From Synechococcus sp. MU1617 (GTDB taxonomy: Bacteria > Cyanobacteriota > Cyanobacteriia > PCC-6307 > Cyanobiaceae), in the NCBI RefSeq assembly GCF_020514235.1, contig NZ_VTLB01000003.1, forward strand, positions 124,001 through 188,000: a stretch of 64,000 nt of DNA. The letters run 5' to 3'. Under the pieces are notes generated by a model that did not search any database, was not told the origin of the DNA, and worked only from the letters and a program-made list of their open reading frames with translations. This document shows positions 1 through 12,144 of the stretch, one piece after another. The position numbers and the translations under genes are program-made. Each line of letters opens with the position of its first letter. The stretch's first letter is position 1.

Positions 1-61
1 GGGCGGCATTCCCCTTGAAGTCGCCGACAACGGGGTTGAGTTGGGCCAGGGCGATGCGCAT
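1..61 (-). CDS. nadE: NAD+ synthase, N-terminal fragment (cut by window edge)
   Basis: Only the first 20 codons are present. They read MRIALAQLNPVVGDFKGNAA, the typical opening of the nitrilase-like glutaminase domain of glutamine-dependent NAD+ synthase. That enzyme converts deamido-NAD to NAD in the last step of NAD synthesis. The ATG shares its A with the TGA of nadD (TGATG), so the two consecutive steps of the pathway appear translationally coupled. The rest of the gene lies outside the window. Confidence 0.85.
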   Translation of the reverse strand, partial: MRIALAQLNPVVGDFKGNAA

Positions 62-642
62 CAGCAGGGGCTCCCTGAAAGGCCATAAAGATTGTGCTGG
101 AGCAAAAGCGGCCACACCGCTTCAGGGATCTGAGCTTCATTGGGTTGCTGCCGCAGTTGCGAACTGGCGGTGGCAGGAACCTCCAGATCCAGCAGTTCCA
201 CCCGTCCACCCAGATCGCGGAGGGCCTGCAGCGTGGCTTCTTCGAGGGGCCAACCCTTGCGCGGGGCGATCGCTAAACGGCACTGCGGTAGCCAGCAATC
301 GCTCTGTTTCCAGCGGAGAATCTGGCTGGCGAGATCGCTACCGACCACAAACACCAGGTCCCTCTCAGGCCAATACTTGGCGGCCCGCTGCAAGGTGATC
401 AAGGTGTAAGGGCTGCTCAGATGCTGGGCCAGCTCCAGCCGTTCATCCTGCAGTTGCTGCACCAGCTGGCCGAGCAGCATCGCCCGCAACGCCAGGGGAG
501 CATCGTGCTGTTTCAGGGGGTTGTCGCTGGCCCAGGTCGCCACCTGGCCGTAGCGGTTCAGAAGCCCCTCCAGCAGCACCTGATGGCCGCGGGTGGGTGG
601 ATCGGCGCTGGTGCCCAGCAAGGCGATGGCAGCAGCGATCAT
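61..642 (-). CDS. nadD: Nicotinate-nucleotide adenylyltransferase
   Basis: This 193-residue protein has the nucleotidyltransferase opening IALLGTSADPPTRGH, a form of the (H/T)xGH nucleotide-binding motif. A VFVVGSD stretch in the middle fits the second nucleotide-binding region. It adenylates nicotinate mononucleotide, just before NadE. The reading frame stays open upstream to about position 813, but the family motif starts right after the ATG at 642, one base after the stop of the GTPase gene, so that start is chosen. It forms an operon with the GTPase upstream and nadE downstream. Confidence 0.85.
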   Translation of the reverse strand: MIAAAIALLGTSADPPTRGHQVLLEGLLNRYGQVATWASDNPLKQHDAPLALRAMLLGQLVQQLQDERLELAQHLSSPYTLITLQRAAKYWPERDLVFVVGSDLASQILRWKQSDCWLPQCRLAIAPRKGWPLEEATLQALRDLGGRVELLDLEVPATASSQLRQQPNEAQIPEAVWPLLLQHNLYGLSGSPC

Positions 643-643
643 C

Positions 644-1939
644 TCAGGGCAGCAGCGGTTGTAGATCCTGCTCCAGGGCTTTGGGCCAGCGCAACAGCCA
701 GTGGTGCACCACGGGATCCCGTTCGGCCAGGCGGCGCAGCAGGGCCCCCGGTTGACCGCCGCGTCGTCGTAGCAATTGCTGGGCGACCAGACGCCCCGTT
801 CGCCGGCTGGCATGCACCGCCAGGGCGGCCTGGGCCAGGGCCACTGGGGCTGCCGGGGCCAAGCTGCCGCCGCCGCTCACCGGCACCAGAAGCAGCAGTG
901 CTTGCTTCAGGGCCGCCAGCCCCAGCTGAACGCCGCCCAGCAGGGCGTTGTGGCTGGAGAGTCGGGTGAGCAGCAGTCGTGCCGCTGCTGGTGTCATCGG
1001 CAGGTTGTAAAGACGGCTGAGCTGCAGCACCAGGGCGGTGTCGCAGGCCATGCCTCCTGCCATATCCAACGCCATCACAGGGTTGACGGCCACGCCAGTG
1101 GCCTTAGCGGCTGCATAACGACCGATCAGGCTTTGGGCCGTGTGGCGGTGCTGCTGCAGCCGCAGTTCTTGGCAGGCCCTCTGGAAGCGGTCGGCCTGGC
1201 GCAGCGACTGAATCGCCAGCAGCAGGGTGCCTTCGTTCTCCAGCTGCTGGCAGAGCTGCTTCCGCAGATCCTGCACCTCCGGCGTCGTGATCGTGCTGCG
1301 CACCCGCCCATCAGCTTGGATCTGGGGCCTGCGGGGCGCTGCCGCTGCCGCGGTGATCGGCAGATCCACTGGCAGCCGGGCGCCGATGCTGCGCAGCAGC
1401 GCGGCGCGTTCCTGCTTCGGCCAGCGGTCGCTGCGGTTCAGCACCAGCTGCAGGGGCTTGCCGCTCTCTAGCAGCGTGCTTAAGGCCTCCAGGTCAGCTC
1501 GGGTCAGATCGCTGTCCACCACCAGCAGCACCAGGTCGGCACCCATGGCCACGCGAGAGGCCAAGCGAGCCCGCCCCCCGGCATCGATTTCATCAATGCC
1601 GGGGGTGTCCACCAATTCCACCCTGGTCAGCCCGGCAATCCCCACGGGCCATTCCACCGCCTGTTGACGCCGGGTGCTGCCGTGGGCGACATCCGTCTCC
1701 AGCAGCGGCCGGCGGATCAAGGCATTGATCAGGCTGGATTTGCCGACCCCAACCCGACCAAATAGGGCAATCCGCAGGCGCCGTTGCTGCAGCCGTTGCA
1801 GCTGGCGATCCAACAGCTGCAATTCACCCCCCAGCAGTCCCCGCTCCCGGGCGCTCAGCTGCAGCTGGCTGCGCCAGCGCTCCAGCAGCAGCTGGCAGCG
1901 TTCAACGGTGTGGGGCGGGGTGGGTTGCATCCCGTTCAT
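644..1939 (-). CDS. Era-like GTPase with C-terminal DUF697-like membrane region
   Basis: The 431-residue protein has the G1 loop GRVGVGKSS at about residues 61-69, the G3 motif DTPG at about 111-114 and a G4-like NRSD at about 168-171. The N-terminal 55 residues are Leu/Gln/Arg-rich and probably helical. The last 180 residues are Ala/Leu-rich and hydrophobic, as in DUF697-type cyanobacterial GTPases that associate with membranes. The ATG at 1939 overlaps the upstream CNNM gene as ATGA; an earlier in-frame ATG at 1957 exists but lies deeper inside that gene. The cellular target is unknown. Confidence 0.8.
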   Translation of the reverse strand: MNGMQPTPPHTVERCQLLLERWRSQLQLSARERGLLGGELQLLDRQLQRLQQRRLRIALFGRVGVGKSSLINALIRRPLLETDVAHGSTRRQQAVEWPVGIAGLTRVELVDTPGIDEIDAGGRARLASRVAMGADLVLLVVDSDLTRADLEALSTLLESGKPLQLVLNRSDRWPKQERAALLRSIGARLPVDLPITAAAAAPRRPQIQADGRVRSTITTPEVQDLRKQLCQQLENEGTLLLAIQSLRQADRFQRACQELRLQQHRHTAQSLIGRYAAAKATGVAVNPVMALDMAGGMACDTALVLQLSRLYNLPMTPAAARLLLTRLSSHNALLGGVQLGLAALKQALLLLVPVSGGGSLAPAAPVALAQAALAVHASRRTGRLVAQQLLRRRGGQPGALLRRLAERDPVVHHWLLRWPKALEQDLQPLLP

Positions 1940-2934
1940 GCTGCCGGCTTGCGCCACCAGCCCGCCAGCACTGCCAGCACGGATTCGGCCCCGATCACGC
2001 CGACGAAGCCACCGAATTCATCCACCACCACGCGCACGCCGCTGCTGTCGCGCCGGAAGCCTGTCAACAGCCGATCGGCTCGGATCATTTCCGGCACATA
2101 TTCCACCGGTTCGCAGAGGTCAACGGGCGTGAGCAGCCCACGGTTCTCCAACAAGGCGGTGAGCACCCGTTCGCGGCTGGCCACGCCAAGCACCTTGTCC
2201 ACCTGATCGCCTAGCACCACCCACCATGGGTCGTTGGTGCTCATCAGCTTGGCCCGCTGGGCTTCGATGCTCAGGCTGCCGTCCAGGGTGGGTGCCGCCA
2301 CCCGCGGCGTCATCAGGTCGCGGGCGGTGAGATCGTTCAGTTGAAACACCTTGCCGATCATCGCGGCTTCATCAGCTTCGATTTCTCCTTTCTGGGAGCC
2401 CAGGCGGGCCAGCAGACGGATCTCCTCTTCATTGGTGCTGAGTTCCGCTTCGGCAGTGATGGCTGGCAGCATCCGCTCAAGCAGCAGCACCATCGGCCGC
2501 AGCGCTAGGCCGAGCCAATGCAGTAAGGGGGCGCTGGCCAGGGCCACCGGCAAGGCCAGGCGGCTGCCGAGGGCTTTGGGCAGGATTTCCCCCAGCAGGA
2601 TCACCAGGATGGTGAGGCCTACAGAGAACACAGGTAGAGCGGCACCGCTGATGTTGCGTTGCTCGAACACCCAGGCGGCATAACCACCCAACATCAGGCT
2701 GCCGAAAATGTTGAAACCGTTGTTCGCGATCACCAGCGCCGACAAGGTTCGTCCCAGCCGTTGACGCAACTGCGCCAGCCGCCGGGCCCCTGCCACGGGG
2801 CGCTCTCGGGCCGCCAGCTCGTGCACCCGAATCGGACTCACCGTGAGTAGGGCGGCTTCCACGCCGGAACAGAGGGCCGAGCCCAGGAGCACCACCAACA
2901 CCAGCAGCAACAGCACCAGGAGATCGGAGCTCAT
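1936..2934 (-). CDS. CNNM/CBS-domain membrane protein (hemolysin-C/CorC-like)
   Basis: This 332-residue protein begins with a strongly hydrophobic Leu/Val helix and carries further membrane segments to about residue 160, forming a DUF21/CNNM transmembrane domain. A pair of CBS domains follows at about 190-315, recognisable by DLMTPRV and by VVDEFGGFVGVI. Family members are proposed to transport Mg2+ or other divalent ions or to sense nucleotides. The usual C-terminal CorC_HlyC domain is missing, so this is a short version. It is the first gene of the nad operon strand run. Confidence 0.8.
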   Translation of the reverse strand: MSSDLLVLLLLVLVVLLGSALCSGVEAALLTVSPIRVHELAARERPVAGARRLAQLRQRLGRTLSALVIANNGFNIFGSLMLGGYAAWVFEQRNISGAALPVFSVGLTILVILLGEILPKALGSRLALPVALASAPLLHWLGLALRPMVLLLERMLPAITAEAELSTNEEEIRLLARLGSQKGEIEADEAAMIGKVFQLNDLTARDLMTPRVAAPTLDGSLSIEAQRAKLMSTNDPWWVVLGDQVDKVLGVASRERVLTALLENRGLLTPVDLCEPVEYVPEMIRADRLLTGFRRDSSGVRVVVDEFGGFVGVIGAESVLAVLAGWWRKPAA

Positions 2935-3021
2935 TGCCGTCTGAAACTCCTTTCATCGTAGAGGCCCTGGCCAGTTCGGCCTTGCCAACTGCCATCCTGT
3001 TCTCCTGAACGCACTGTTGCT

Positions 3022-4347
3022 GTGAACGGCTTCGACTCCGGCATCCACGCGCGTCGTCGCGCCCTGTTCATGGAGCAACTCGGCGCCGCCGCCGCGGTGA
3101 TCCCGGCCGCGGCACTGGCGACCCATCACGCCGACTGCGAGTGGCCCTTCCGGCAGGACAGCGATTTCTTCTACCTCACTGGTTTTGATGAACCGGACGC
3201 GGTGGCCCTGCTGGTGCCGCATCGACCGGAGGGCGAGCGCTTTGTGCTGTTCGTGCAGCCCAAGGACCCGGCAGCTGAGGTGTGGACTGGCTTCCGCTGG
3301 GGTACAGAGGGAGCGGTGGAGCGCTACGGCGCTGATGTGGCCCATCCGCTGGATCGGCTGGGCGAAAAACTGCCGGAGTACCTCGCCGGTGCTGAAGCCA
3401 TCGCCTTCCGGGTGGGTCGCCACACATCGGTGGAGTCGATGGTGCTCTCGGCCTGGGGGCGGCAACTTGATACCTATGCCCGAACGGGTACTGCGGCTCT
3501 GGGACTGGTGGCGCCAACGCCAATCCTGCATCGCCTGCGCCTGCGCAAGGAGCCCCATGAGCTGGAGCGTTTGCGTGAGGCCTGTCGCATCTCCTCAGAG
3601 GCCCATGAGCTGGCCCGCTTGATCACCCGCCCGGGCATGAACGAGGCTGAGGTGCAGGCGGCGATGGAAGCTCACTTCCGGAGCAATGGGGCCCGTGGAC
3701 CGGCCTACGGCTCCATCGTTGCTGGTGGTGATAACGCCTGCGTGCTGCATTACACCGCCAATACGGCCCAGCTTCAGGACGGTGACCTGCTGCTGATCGA
3801 TGCCGGTTGTTCCCTGGAGGACTACTACAACGGCGACATCACCCGCACCTTCCCGGTGAATGGTCGTTTCACGGCGGAGCAGCGGGATCTCTACAGCCTG
3901 GTGTTGGCGTCCCAGGAGGCTGCGGTTGCCGTTGTGGCTCCCGGCGGTACCGCTGAGGCGGTGCACGACACAGCCCTGCGAATTCTGGTTGAGGGCCTGG
4001 TGGACCTAGGTCTGCTGATCGGAGATGTGGACGGAATCATCGAGCGAGGCGACTATCGACACCTGTACATGCACCGAACCGGCCATTGGCTGGGTCTTGA
4101 TGTGCATGACGTGGGGGCATATCGGCTCGGTGAGCAACCTGCGCCGCTGGAGCGAGGCATGGTGCTCACCGTTGAGCCCGGCATATACGTCAGCGATCGC
4201 CTCAGCGTGCCGGAAGGACAGCCTGAGATCGACGATCGCTGGAAAGGCATCGGCATCCGCATCGAAGACGACGTTGCCGTGACCGAGACCGGCCATGAGG
4301 TGCTCTCCGCGGGCGCCCTCAAGAGCGTTGCTGCGATGGAGCGCTGA
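3022..4347 (+). CDS. pepP: Xaa-Pro aminopeptidase (M24B)
   Basis: This is a 441-residue M24 metallopeptidase that removes N-terminal residues preceding proline. The N-terminal domain carries the AMP_N-like DFFYLTGFDEPDAVALL. The pita-bread catalytic domain shows the dinuclear metal ligands in order: Asp in LIDAGCSLEDYYNGDITR (two Asp, about residues 260 and 272), His in HRTGHWLGLDVHD (about 355), Glu in EPGIY (about 385) and Glu in GIRIEDD (about 415). Translation begins at a GTG. It is divergent from the CNNM gene and is a single gene. Length and motif order match the family. Confidence 0.92.
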   Translation: MNGFDSGIHARRRALFMEQLGAAAAVIPAAALATHHADCEWPFRQDSDFFYLTGFDEPDAVALLVPHRPEGERFVLFVQPKDPAAEVWTGFRWGTEGAVERYGADVAHPLDRLGEKLPEYLAGAEAIAFRVGRHTSVESMVLSAWGRQLDTYARTGTAALGLVAPTPILHRLRLRKEPHELERLREACRISSEAHELARLITRPGMNEAEVQAAMEAHFRSNGARGPAYGSIVAGGDNACVLHYTANTAQLQDGDLLLIDAGCSLEDYYNGDITRTFPVNGRFTAEQRDLYSLVLASQEAAVAVVAPGGTAEAVHDTALRILVEGLVDLGLLIGDVDGIIERGDYRHLYMHRTGHWLGLDVHDVGAYRLGEQPAPLERGMVLTVEPGIYVSDRLSVPEGQPEIDDRWKGIGIRIEDDVAVTETGHEVLSAGALKSVAAMER

Positions 4348-4386
4348 TCGCGTCCATAACGGGGGCTTCTCCAAGGACAACTGCCC

Positions 4387-5727
<1,341 letters not shown>

Positions 5728-5756
5728 TTCCGCTCCGCTTTTTAGCTTGTCCACAG

Positions 5757-5782
5757 AAACCTGCCTTCGGGCAGGTTTTTTT
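5757..5782 (+). terminator. Rho-independent terminator after PSRP-3
   Basis: The sequence CCTGCC-TTCG-GGCAGG forms a six-pair stem with a stable UUCG-type tetraloop and is followed by seven T residues. It lies 30 bases after the PSRP-3 stop codon. Confidence 0.85.
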
Positions 5783-5828
5783 GTGCCTGCCACCTAGCGC
5801 TCTGATTAAAGACCCAAAAACCACCATT

Positions 5829-5856
5829 AAAAAAGCCAGGGGAGGAAACCCCTGGC
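5829..5856 (-). terminator. Rho-independent terminator of the atpD-atpC operon
   Basis: On the minus strand GCCAGGGG pairs with CCCCTGGC around a small loop and is followed by six T residues (the A run at 5829-5834 on the plus strand). It lies 35 bases after the atpC stop. Confidence 0.85.
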
Positions 5857-5890
5857 GCGTTGAATGTCATCCGTTGAACAGTTGGATGAA

Positions 5891-6301
5891 TCAGTCGGCT
5901 GTTTTGCTGGCCTGAAGACGAGCGCGAGCTTCATTCAGCTGTTGCTGGGCTTTGAGCTTTTCCGGAGAAGCCGGTTGGCCTTCCATGCCAGCCACCACGG
6001 TGGCGGCTTTCTGGAAAGCGGTCTCGGCGGCAGCGCCATCGATGGCGCTGCCCAGTTCGGCCTTGTTCACCAGAACGGTGACTTCATCAGCATCCACTTC
6101 GGCGAAACCACCCATCAGGGCGATGGAGTTCCAAGCACCGTTGGCACGCACCCGAAGCACGCCAATGTCGATGGCGGTGAGCAGGGAGATGTGGCCAGGC
6201 AGGATTCCGAGTTGACCGGTGGTACTGGGCAGGATCACCTCGTCGGCGCTGCCATCAAAGACGTTCTGGTCTGTTGCCAGCACGCGGAGGGTGAGGGACA
6301 T
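5891..6301 (-). CDS. atpC: ATP synthase F1 epsilon subunit
   Basis: This 136-residue protein has the N-terminal beta-sandwich with the family signature STTGQLGILPGH and a C-terminal helical hairpin rich in Ala, Gln and Lys. It links the rotor to the F1 head and inhibits ATP hydrolysis. It is the second gene after atpD, with a hairpin in between, as in other cyanobacteria where atpBE (beta-epsilon) is split from the main atp operon. Confidence 0.95.
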   Translation of the reverse strand: MSLTLRVLATDQNVFDGSADEVILPSTTGQLGILPGHISLLTAIDIGVLRVRANGAWNSIALMGGFAEVDADEVTVLVNKAELGSAIDGAAAETAFQKAATVVAGMEGQPASPEKLKAQQQLNEARARLQASKTAD

Positions 6302-6343
6302 GAACCTTGGTTCGAAAAGAGAACGGACTGTCGAGAACGTGAT

Positions 6344-6366
6344 CGGGGGTGTGATTCACACCCCCG
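6344..6366 (-). promoter_or_regulatory. Perfect hairpin between atpD and atpC
   Basis: An 11-base inverted repeat (CGGGGGTGTGA and its complement) sits in the 71-base gap between the two genes. It has no T run on the minus strand, so it does not look like a full terminator. It may act in partial termination or mRNA processing; this is inference. Confidence 0.45.
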
Positions 6367-6372
6367 CAGTGA

Positions 6373-7896
<1,524 letters not shown>

Positions 7897-7979
7897 TTAC
7901 CACTGCTGTGGTTGCTCCCTATCGGTTCGGTCACCCGCACAGCTGGAGGTCTGGCCTGAGGGCTGGTCGGTTGAATACG

Positions 7980-8006
7980 TTGGCACTCATCGGCATCGAG
8001 TGCCAA
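7980..8006 (+). promoter_or_regulatory. CIRCE operator (HrcA binding site) upstream of groES
   Basis: The sequence TTGGCACTC, nine bases, then GAGTGCCAA is a perfect inverted repeat and differs from the classical CIRCE half-site TTAGCACTC by one base per arm. It lies about 50 bases before the groES ATG, where HrcA would repress groESL until heat stress. The hrcA gene is not in this window. Confidence 0.9.
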
Positions 8007-8058
8007 CTCGCGTCGATGCTTGGCGCATTGCGCCCTGTCCCTGCTCCTGCAAATACCC

Positions 8059-8370
8059 ATGGCTGCTGTTTCTCTCAGCGTCTCGACCGTCAAACCCCTC
8101 GGCGATCGCGTGTTCGTCAAGGTCTCTGAATCCGAAGAGAAGACCGCCGGCGGCATCCTTCTGCCTGACACCGCCAAAGAAAAGCCCCAGGTGGGTGAAG
8201 TGGTTCAGGTGGGCCCCGGCAAGTGCAACGACGACGGAAGCCGTCAGGCTCCCGAAGTTGGTGTGGGCGACAAGGTCCTCTACAGCAAGTACGCCGGCAC
8301 CGACATCAAGCTCGGCAGCGATGAATACGTACTGCTGTCCGAGAAGGACATCCTGGCTGTCGTCAACTGA
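8059..8370 (+). CDS. groES: Co-chaperonin GroES
   Basis: This 103-residue protein contains the Cpn10 core [13 protein letters not shown] and the mobile-loop region [13 protein letters not shown]. It forms the lid on GroEL. The ATG at 8059 is chosen because the homologous sequence starts there; an upstream in-frame ATG at 8020 would extend into the leader near CIRCE. It is followed after 78 bases by groEL. Confidence 0.95.
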   Translation: MAAVSLSVSTVKPLGDRVFVKVSESEEKTAGGILLPDTAKEKPQVGEVVQVGPGKCNDDGSRQAPEVGVGDKVLYSKYAGTDIKLGSDEYVLLSEKDILAVVN

Positions 8371-8448
8371 GATCAGCCCCGCTGAAATTGCGGCTTGAGT
8401 CTCAACTCAGCCTTCCTTACCCATCCTCTTCATTAGGAAACGCCTTCC

Positions 8449-10080
8449 ATGGCAAAGCGCATCATCTACAACGAGAACGCCCGTCGCGCTCTCGAAAAAG
8501 GCATTGACATCCTCTGTGAAGCCGTCGCCGTGACTCTGGGTCCCAAGGGTCGCAACGTGGTGTTGGAGAAGAAGTTCGGTGCACCTCAGATCATCAATGA
8601 CGGTGTCACCATCGCCAAGGAGATCGAGCTCGAAGACCACATCGAGAACACCGGTGTTGCTCTGATCCGTCAGGCCGCCTCCAAAACCAACGACGCCGCC
8701 GGTGACGGCACCACCACCGCCACCGTTTTGGCCCATGCCATGGTCAAGGCGGGTCTGCGCAATGTGGCTGCCGGTGCCAATGCCATCACCCTGAAGAAGG
8801 GAATCGACAAGGCTTCCGATTTCCTGGTCAGCAAGATCAAGGAAATGGCCAAGCCCATCGCTGACAGCAACGCCATCGCCCAGGTCGGCACCATCTCTGC
8901 CGGCAACGACGAAGAAGTCGGCAAGATGATTGCCGATGCCATGGACAAAGTTGGCAAGGAAGGTGTGATTTCCCTCGAAGAGGGCAAGTCCATGGAGACC
9001 GAGCTCGAGGTCACCGAGGGCATGCGTTTCGACAAGGGCTACATCTCCCCTTATTTCGCGACTGACACCGAGCGGATGGAAGCCGTCCTCGACGAGCCCT
9101 ACATCCTGCTCACCGACAAGAAGATCGGTCTCGTGCAGGATCTCGTGCCTGTGCTGGAGCAGATCGCCCGCACCGGCAAGCCTCTGCTGATCATTGCCGA
9201 GGACATCGAGAAGGAAGCCCTCGCCACCCTGGTGGTGAACCGTCTGCGTGGCGTGCTCAACGTGGCCGCTGTGAAGGCTCCTGGTTTTGGTGATCGCCGC
9301 AAGGCCATGTTGGAAGACATGGCTGTCCTGACCAACGGTCAGCTGATCACCGAGGACGCCGGTCTCAAGCTGGAGAACGCCAAGCTGGAGATGCTGGGCA
9401 CCGCCCGCCGCATCACCATCAACAAGGACACCACCACCATCGTTGCCGAGGGCAACGAGGCGGCTGTCGGCGCCCGCTGCGAACAGATCAAGAAGCAGAT
9501 GGACGAGACCGACTCCACCTACGACAAGGAGAAGCTGCAGGAGCGTCTGGCTAAACTGGCCGGTGGCGTCGCTGTGGTGAAAGTGGGTGCAGCCACCGAA
9601 ACCGAGATGAAGGACAAGAAACTCCGTCTCGAAGATGCCATCAACGCCACCAAGGCAGCTGTTGAGGAAGGCATCGTTCCTGGTGGTGGCACCACCCTGG
9701 CTCACCTGGCTCCGGCTCTGGAGCAGTGGGCAGCCTCCAGCCTCTCCGGCGAGGAGCTGATCGGCGCCAACATCGTGGCTGCCGCTCTCACCGCTCCGCT
9801 GATGCGCATCGCTGAAAATGCAGGTGCCAACGGTGCTGTCGTGGCCGAGAACGTCAAGGCTCGCGCTGGTGCCGAAGGCTTCAACGCTGCTTCCGGCGAG
9901 TATGTCGACATGCTGGCTGCCGGCATCGTCGACCCCGCCAAGGTGACCCGCTCTGGTCTGCAAAATGCCGCGTCCATCGCTGGCATGGTGCTGACCACCG
10001 AGTGCATCGTGGCTGATCTTCCCGAGAAGAAGGAAGCAGCTCCTGCCGGTGGCATGGGCGGCGGCGACTTCGACTACTGA
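8449..10080 (+). CDS. groEL: Chaperonin GroEL (groESL-linked copy)
   Basis: This 543-residue 60-kDa chaperonin has the ATP-binding sequences TLGPKGRNV and [14 protein letters not shown] and the late [12 protein letters not shown]. The C-terminus ends in [10 protein letters not shown], with only a short Gly-Met tail. It folds proteins with GroES. Cyanobacteria usually have a second unlinked groEL; this one is the CIRCE-controlled operon copy. A terminator follows. Confidence 0.97.
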   Translation: MAKRIIYNENARRALEKGIDILCEAVAVTLGPKGRNVVLEKKFGAPQIINDGVTIAKEIELEDHIENTGVALIRQAASKTNDAAGDGTTTATVLAHAMVKAGLRNVAAGANAITLKKGIDKASDFLVSKIKEMAKPIADSNAIAQVGTISAGNDEEVGKMIADAMDKVGKEGVISLEEGKSMETELEVTEGMRFDKGYISPYFATDTERMEAVLDEPYILLTDKKIGLVQDLVPVLEQIARTGKPLLIIAEDIEKEALATLVVNRLRGVLNVAAVKAPGFGDRRKAMLEDMAVLTNGQLITEDAGLKLENAKLEMLGTARRITINKDTTTIVAEGNEAAVGARCEQIKKQMDETDSTYDKEKLQERLAKLAGGVAVVKVGAATETEMKDKKLRLEDAINATKAAVEEGIVPGGGTTLAHLAPALEQWAASSLSGEELIGANIVAAALTAPLMRIAENAGANGAVVAENVKARAGAEGFNAASGEYVDMLAAGIVDPAKVTRSGLQNAASIAGMVLTTECIVADLPEKKEAAPAGGMGGGDFDY

Positions 10081-10133
10081 TTGAAGTGCGGGCGGTCGAG
10101 CGACCACCCGATCTCTCGAATTCCAGTCATTTC

Positions 10134-10159
10134 AAGAGGTCCCGCAGGACCTCTTTTTT
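10134..10159 (+). terminator. Rho-independent terminator after groEL
   Basis: AAGAGGTCC, loop CGCA, GGACCTCTT followed by T residues forms a nine-pair stem about 55 bases after the groEL stop. Confidence 0.88.
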
Positions 10160-10282
10160 ATGCCTGCATCTGTCTTGTGAAATCTAGATTTTGCAAGACA
10201 TGCTGCTCGAGGTGGGCGGTGTCAGTTGCAGGCCATGAAGGTTGTGAGGTGCATCTCTGCACCGGCTAGCGTCTTGCTACGT

Positions 10283-10654
10283 ATGGTTGTGTCGGGACAA
10301 ATGCCCCAGCGCCCCGGTGCCTTTGCCGCCCAGTTTGCTCCTGAGACGCTGCAGCGTTTCAAGGACCTCTGCCGACAGCAAGACAAGGCCTACTCCAAGG
10401 TGTTGGAGCGTCTTGCACTGTTGTACGTCGAAACCAACGGTGCAGTTCTGGCCGATCGTTCTGCTCCAGTTGGTGCAGCCCCAGGCGTTCAGAAGCGTCA
10501 GGTGCAGGTGGAAACTTTGCAGAACAAACTGCTTGAAGACTTGCTGAAGAGGGTCGAGATTTTGGAAAAGAAGGACGTCAAAATGTTGTACGAGCTTGAT
10601 CGGGTCTATAAAGAGTTGGCTTTTCTCAAATCAGGGTTACAAAGTCCTGGCTGA
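10283..10654 (+). CDS. Hypothetical protein with C-terminal coiled coil
   Basis: I do not recognise a named family. The 123-residue protein has a compact N-terminal part (FAPETLQRFKDLCRQQDK, then KVLERLALLYVETNG), a Ala/Pro/Val linker and a C-terminal heptad-like stretch LQNKLLEDLLKRVEILEKK that should form a coiled coil. Possible starts are ATG 10283, ATG 10301 or an upstream one at 10226. Codon use resembles the GC-rich host, and the AT-rich island begins right after its stop. Confidence 0.6.
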   Translation: MVVSGQMPQRPGAFAAQFAPETLQRFKDLCRQQDKAYSKVLERLALLYVETNGAVLADRSAPVGAAPGVQKRQVQVETLQNKLLEDLLKRVEILEKKDVKMLYELDRVYKELAFLKSGLQSPG

Positions 10655-10910
10655 CTTAATTTCTATCGCTTGATATCAAGTTCAATGGGGTTTGCCTGAA
10701 TTGAGAAACGATTTCGTTATTCCTTTTGATAGGCTACGCTTTTCAGCAAAGGGGATAGAAGGTTTGTGTTAAAAGTAAGATGAAAAAGTGGTGTGAATTC
10801 TGGAGGCAAGAATGACTATAAGAAGTAAGTCCTTATTCCAATAGTGCTTGGTATTTGCTGCAGTTCTTTTGATACTGATCTATGAATTGTCTGAAGTTGG
10901 CTGTGTAGAT

Positions 10911-11939
10911 TTAACTCTTTTGTGTTGCCTGTGTTGCGAGTAGGGCGGCGCATTTCGCGATTGAATTAATAACATCGCGAGGATTTGAAATTGGATCAGA
11001 GAACTTTAGCGATTCTTCTGCAAAAGAGGGACCTAGTAGTTTGTTCATTTCTTCCTTGAGTTGCTTGTATTGCTCTTTTATTAATTGGAATTCAACTTCA
11101 GTAAGTAAAAATCGGTCTCCCTGAAGCCTATCAAGGCCTTGCCGCAAAAGCTTGAAATTATTTTTACTGCACCGTTTTCGACTTTGCTCTGCATGAAACT
11201 CTTTATTGATGAGATTCATGGCACGCACTTGTGGGTTATTAAGAGACTCATTGCTACGAAAGCTGGAGTCATGGCGTATTGATTCCCAACTCACAGGAAT
11301 GCCGAGTTGCTCAAGACAGAAAGCCGCAGGCCCATCGCGGTGAGCCAGGGCTGTTGAAAAAGGCTGGAAATTAATATTTTCCCTAAATACTTTTTGAAGA
11401 GTTTCGATTTCTCCAGAGCGACTTGGCAATAGCCTCGTGATGGCCCGCTTGCGATGGGGCTGATCCAGCCCAACCAAGGGATTGAATTTCCCGGATTTGA
11501 TGTTCTCCTGCATTGCAGAGCATGCATAGGAGTAAGGAGGCCTCACTAAGGCTAAAACCTTCACTTTGAAGCCAAAGGTTTTGAGGTCTTCAAGGAGACG
11601 TAGGTAATTCTCCTCTGGCCATGCACAAAGTGCTTCACCACTGTAGAGAAGATCATACTCTTGCTGTAAAGCCTTGATCTGAATCTCTTGGTTGATTTGT
11701 CTTAATTCGCTTCGGCCTGTTTGCTTGGATTTTTTCCCCGTACTTTTCGCTATGCCCCGCTTGTAAATCACCGACAATGGACTTGAATGATTACAGCGAT
11801 TTTCTTTTTCAGGTGAATAGACAAATTGTGGGTAAAAAACACCTGCTTTCTTGAGTTCATCACGATTGCCCCCACATATTTGTTGGAATGTTGTCGTTGC
11901 GGTTTTATGAAAACCAATATGTAAGTAGCAGGTTTTCAT
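10911..11939 (-). CDS. Sulfotransferase-like protein (P-loop, PAPS-binding type)
   Basis: This 342-residue protein opens with CYLHIGFHKTATTTFQQ, the 5'-phosphosulfate-binding loop pattern of prokaryotic sulfotransferases (hxGxxKTxTTxxQ). A second element LALVRPPYSYACSAMQENI at about 130-150 resembles the 3'-phosphate loop. Such enzymes transfer sulfate from PAPS to glycans or other acceptors. The gene is AT-rich and full of codons unlike the flanking housekeeping genes, so recent transfer is likely. The acceptor cannot be deduced. Confidence 0.7.
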   Translation of the reverse strand: MKTCYLHIGFHKTATTTFQQICGGNRDELKKAGVFYPQFVYSPEKENRCNHSSPLSVIYKRGIAKSTGKKSKQTGRSELRQINQEIQIKALQQEYDLLYSGEALCAWPEENYLRLLEDLKTFGFKVKVLALVRPPYSYACSAMQENIKSGKFNPLVGLDQPHRKRAITRLLPSRSGEIETLQKVFRENINFQPFSTALAHRDGPAAFCLEQLGIPVSWESIRHDSSFRSNESLNNPQVRAMNLINKEFHAEQSRKRCSKNNFKLLRQGLDRLQGDRFLLTEVEFQLIKEQYKQLKEEMNKLLGPSFAEESLKFSDPISNPRDVINSIAKCAALLATQATQKS

Positions 11940-12144
11940 TTGCTTCTAAGTGAATTTAATATAATTCTATCAAAGCGACGATCTATGCATTGTCTAGTTT
12001 TATTCGTTGTGTAATTATCCATTTTTAGCAATTTTCTCTCGGCTGGCCTTGGGTGGTGCTTTGAAAAGATTGTAGTTTCGGCAGCTATGCCTCTGCTTTT
12101 TTTCTGATTCTTGCTTAGAGCAGATGGGCATCGTGGCGCTCACC

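Noticed and set aside
5744-5756. TTGTCCACA resembling a DnaA box
   Set aside because: A single imperfect match between a stop codon and a terminator; expected by chance.
8407-10107. A 566-codon open frame on the minus strand opposite groEL
   Set aside because: It is the mirror of a highly biased GC-rich coding sequence, has a His/Gly/Leu-rich composition with no protein motif, and groEL itself is certain.
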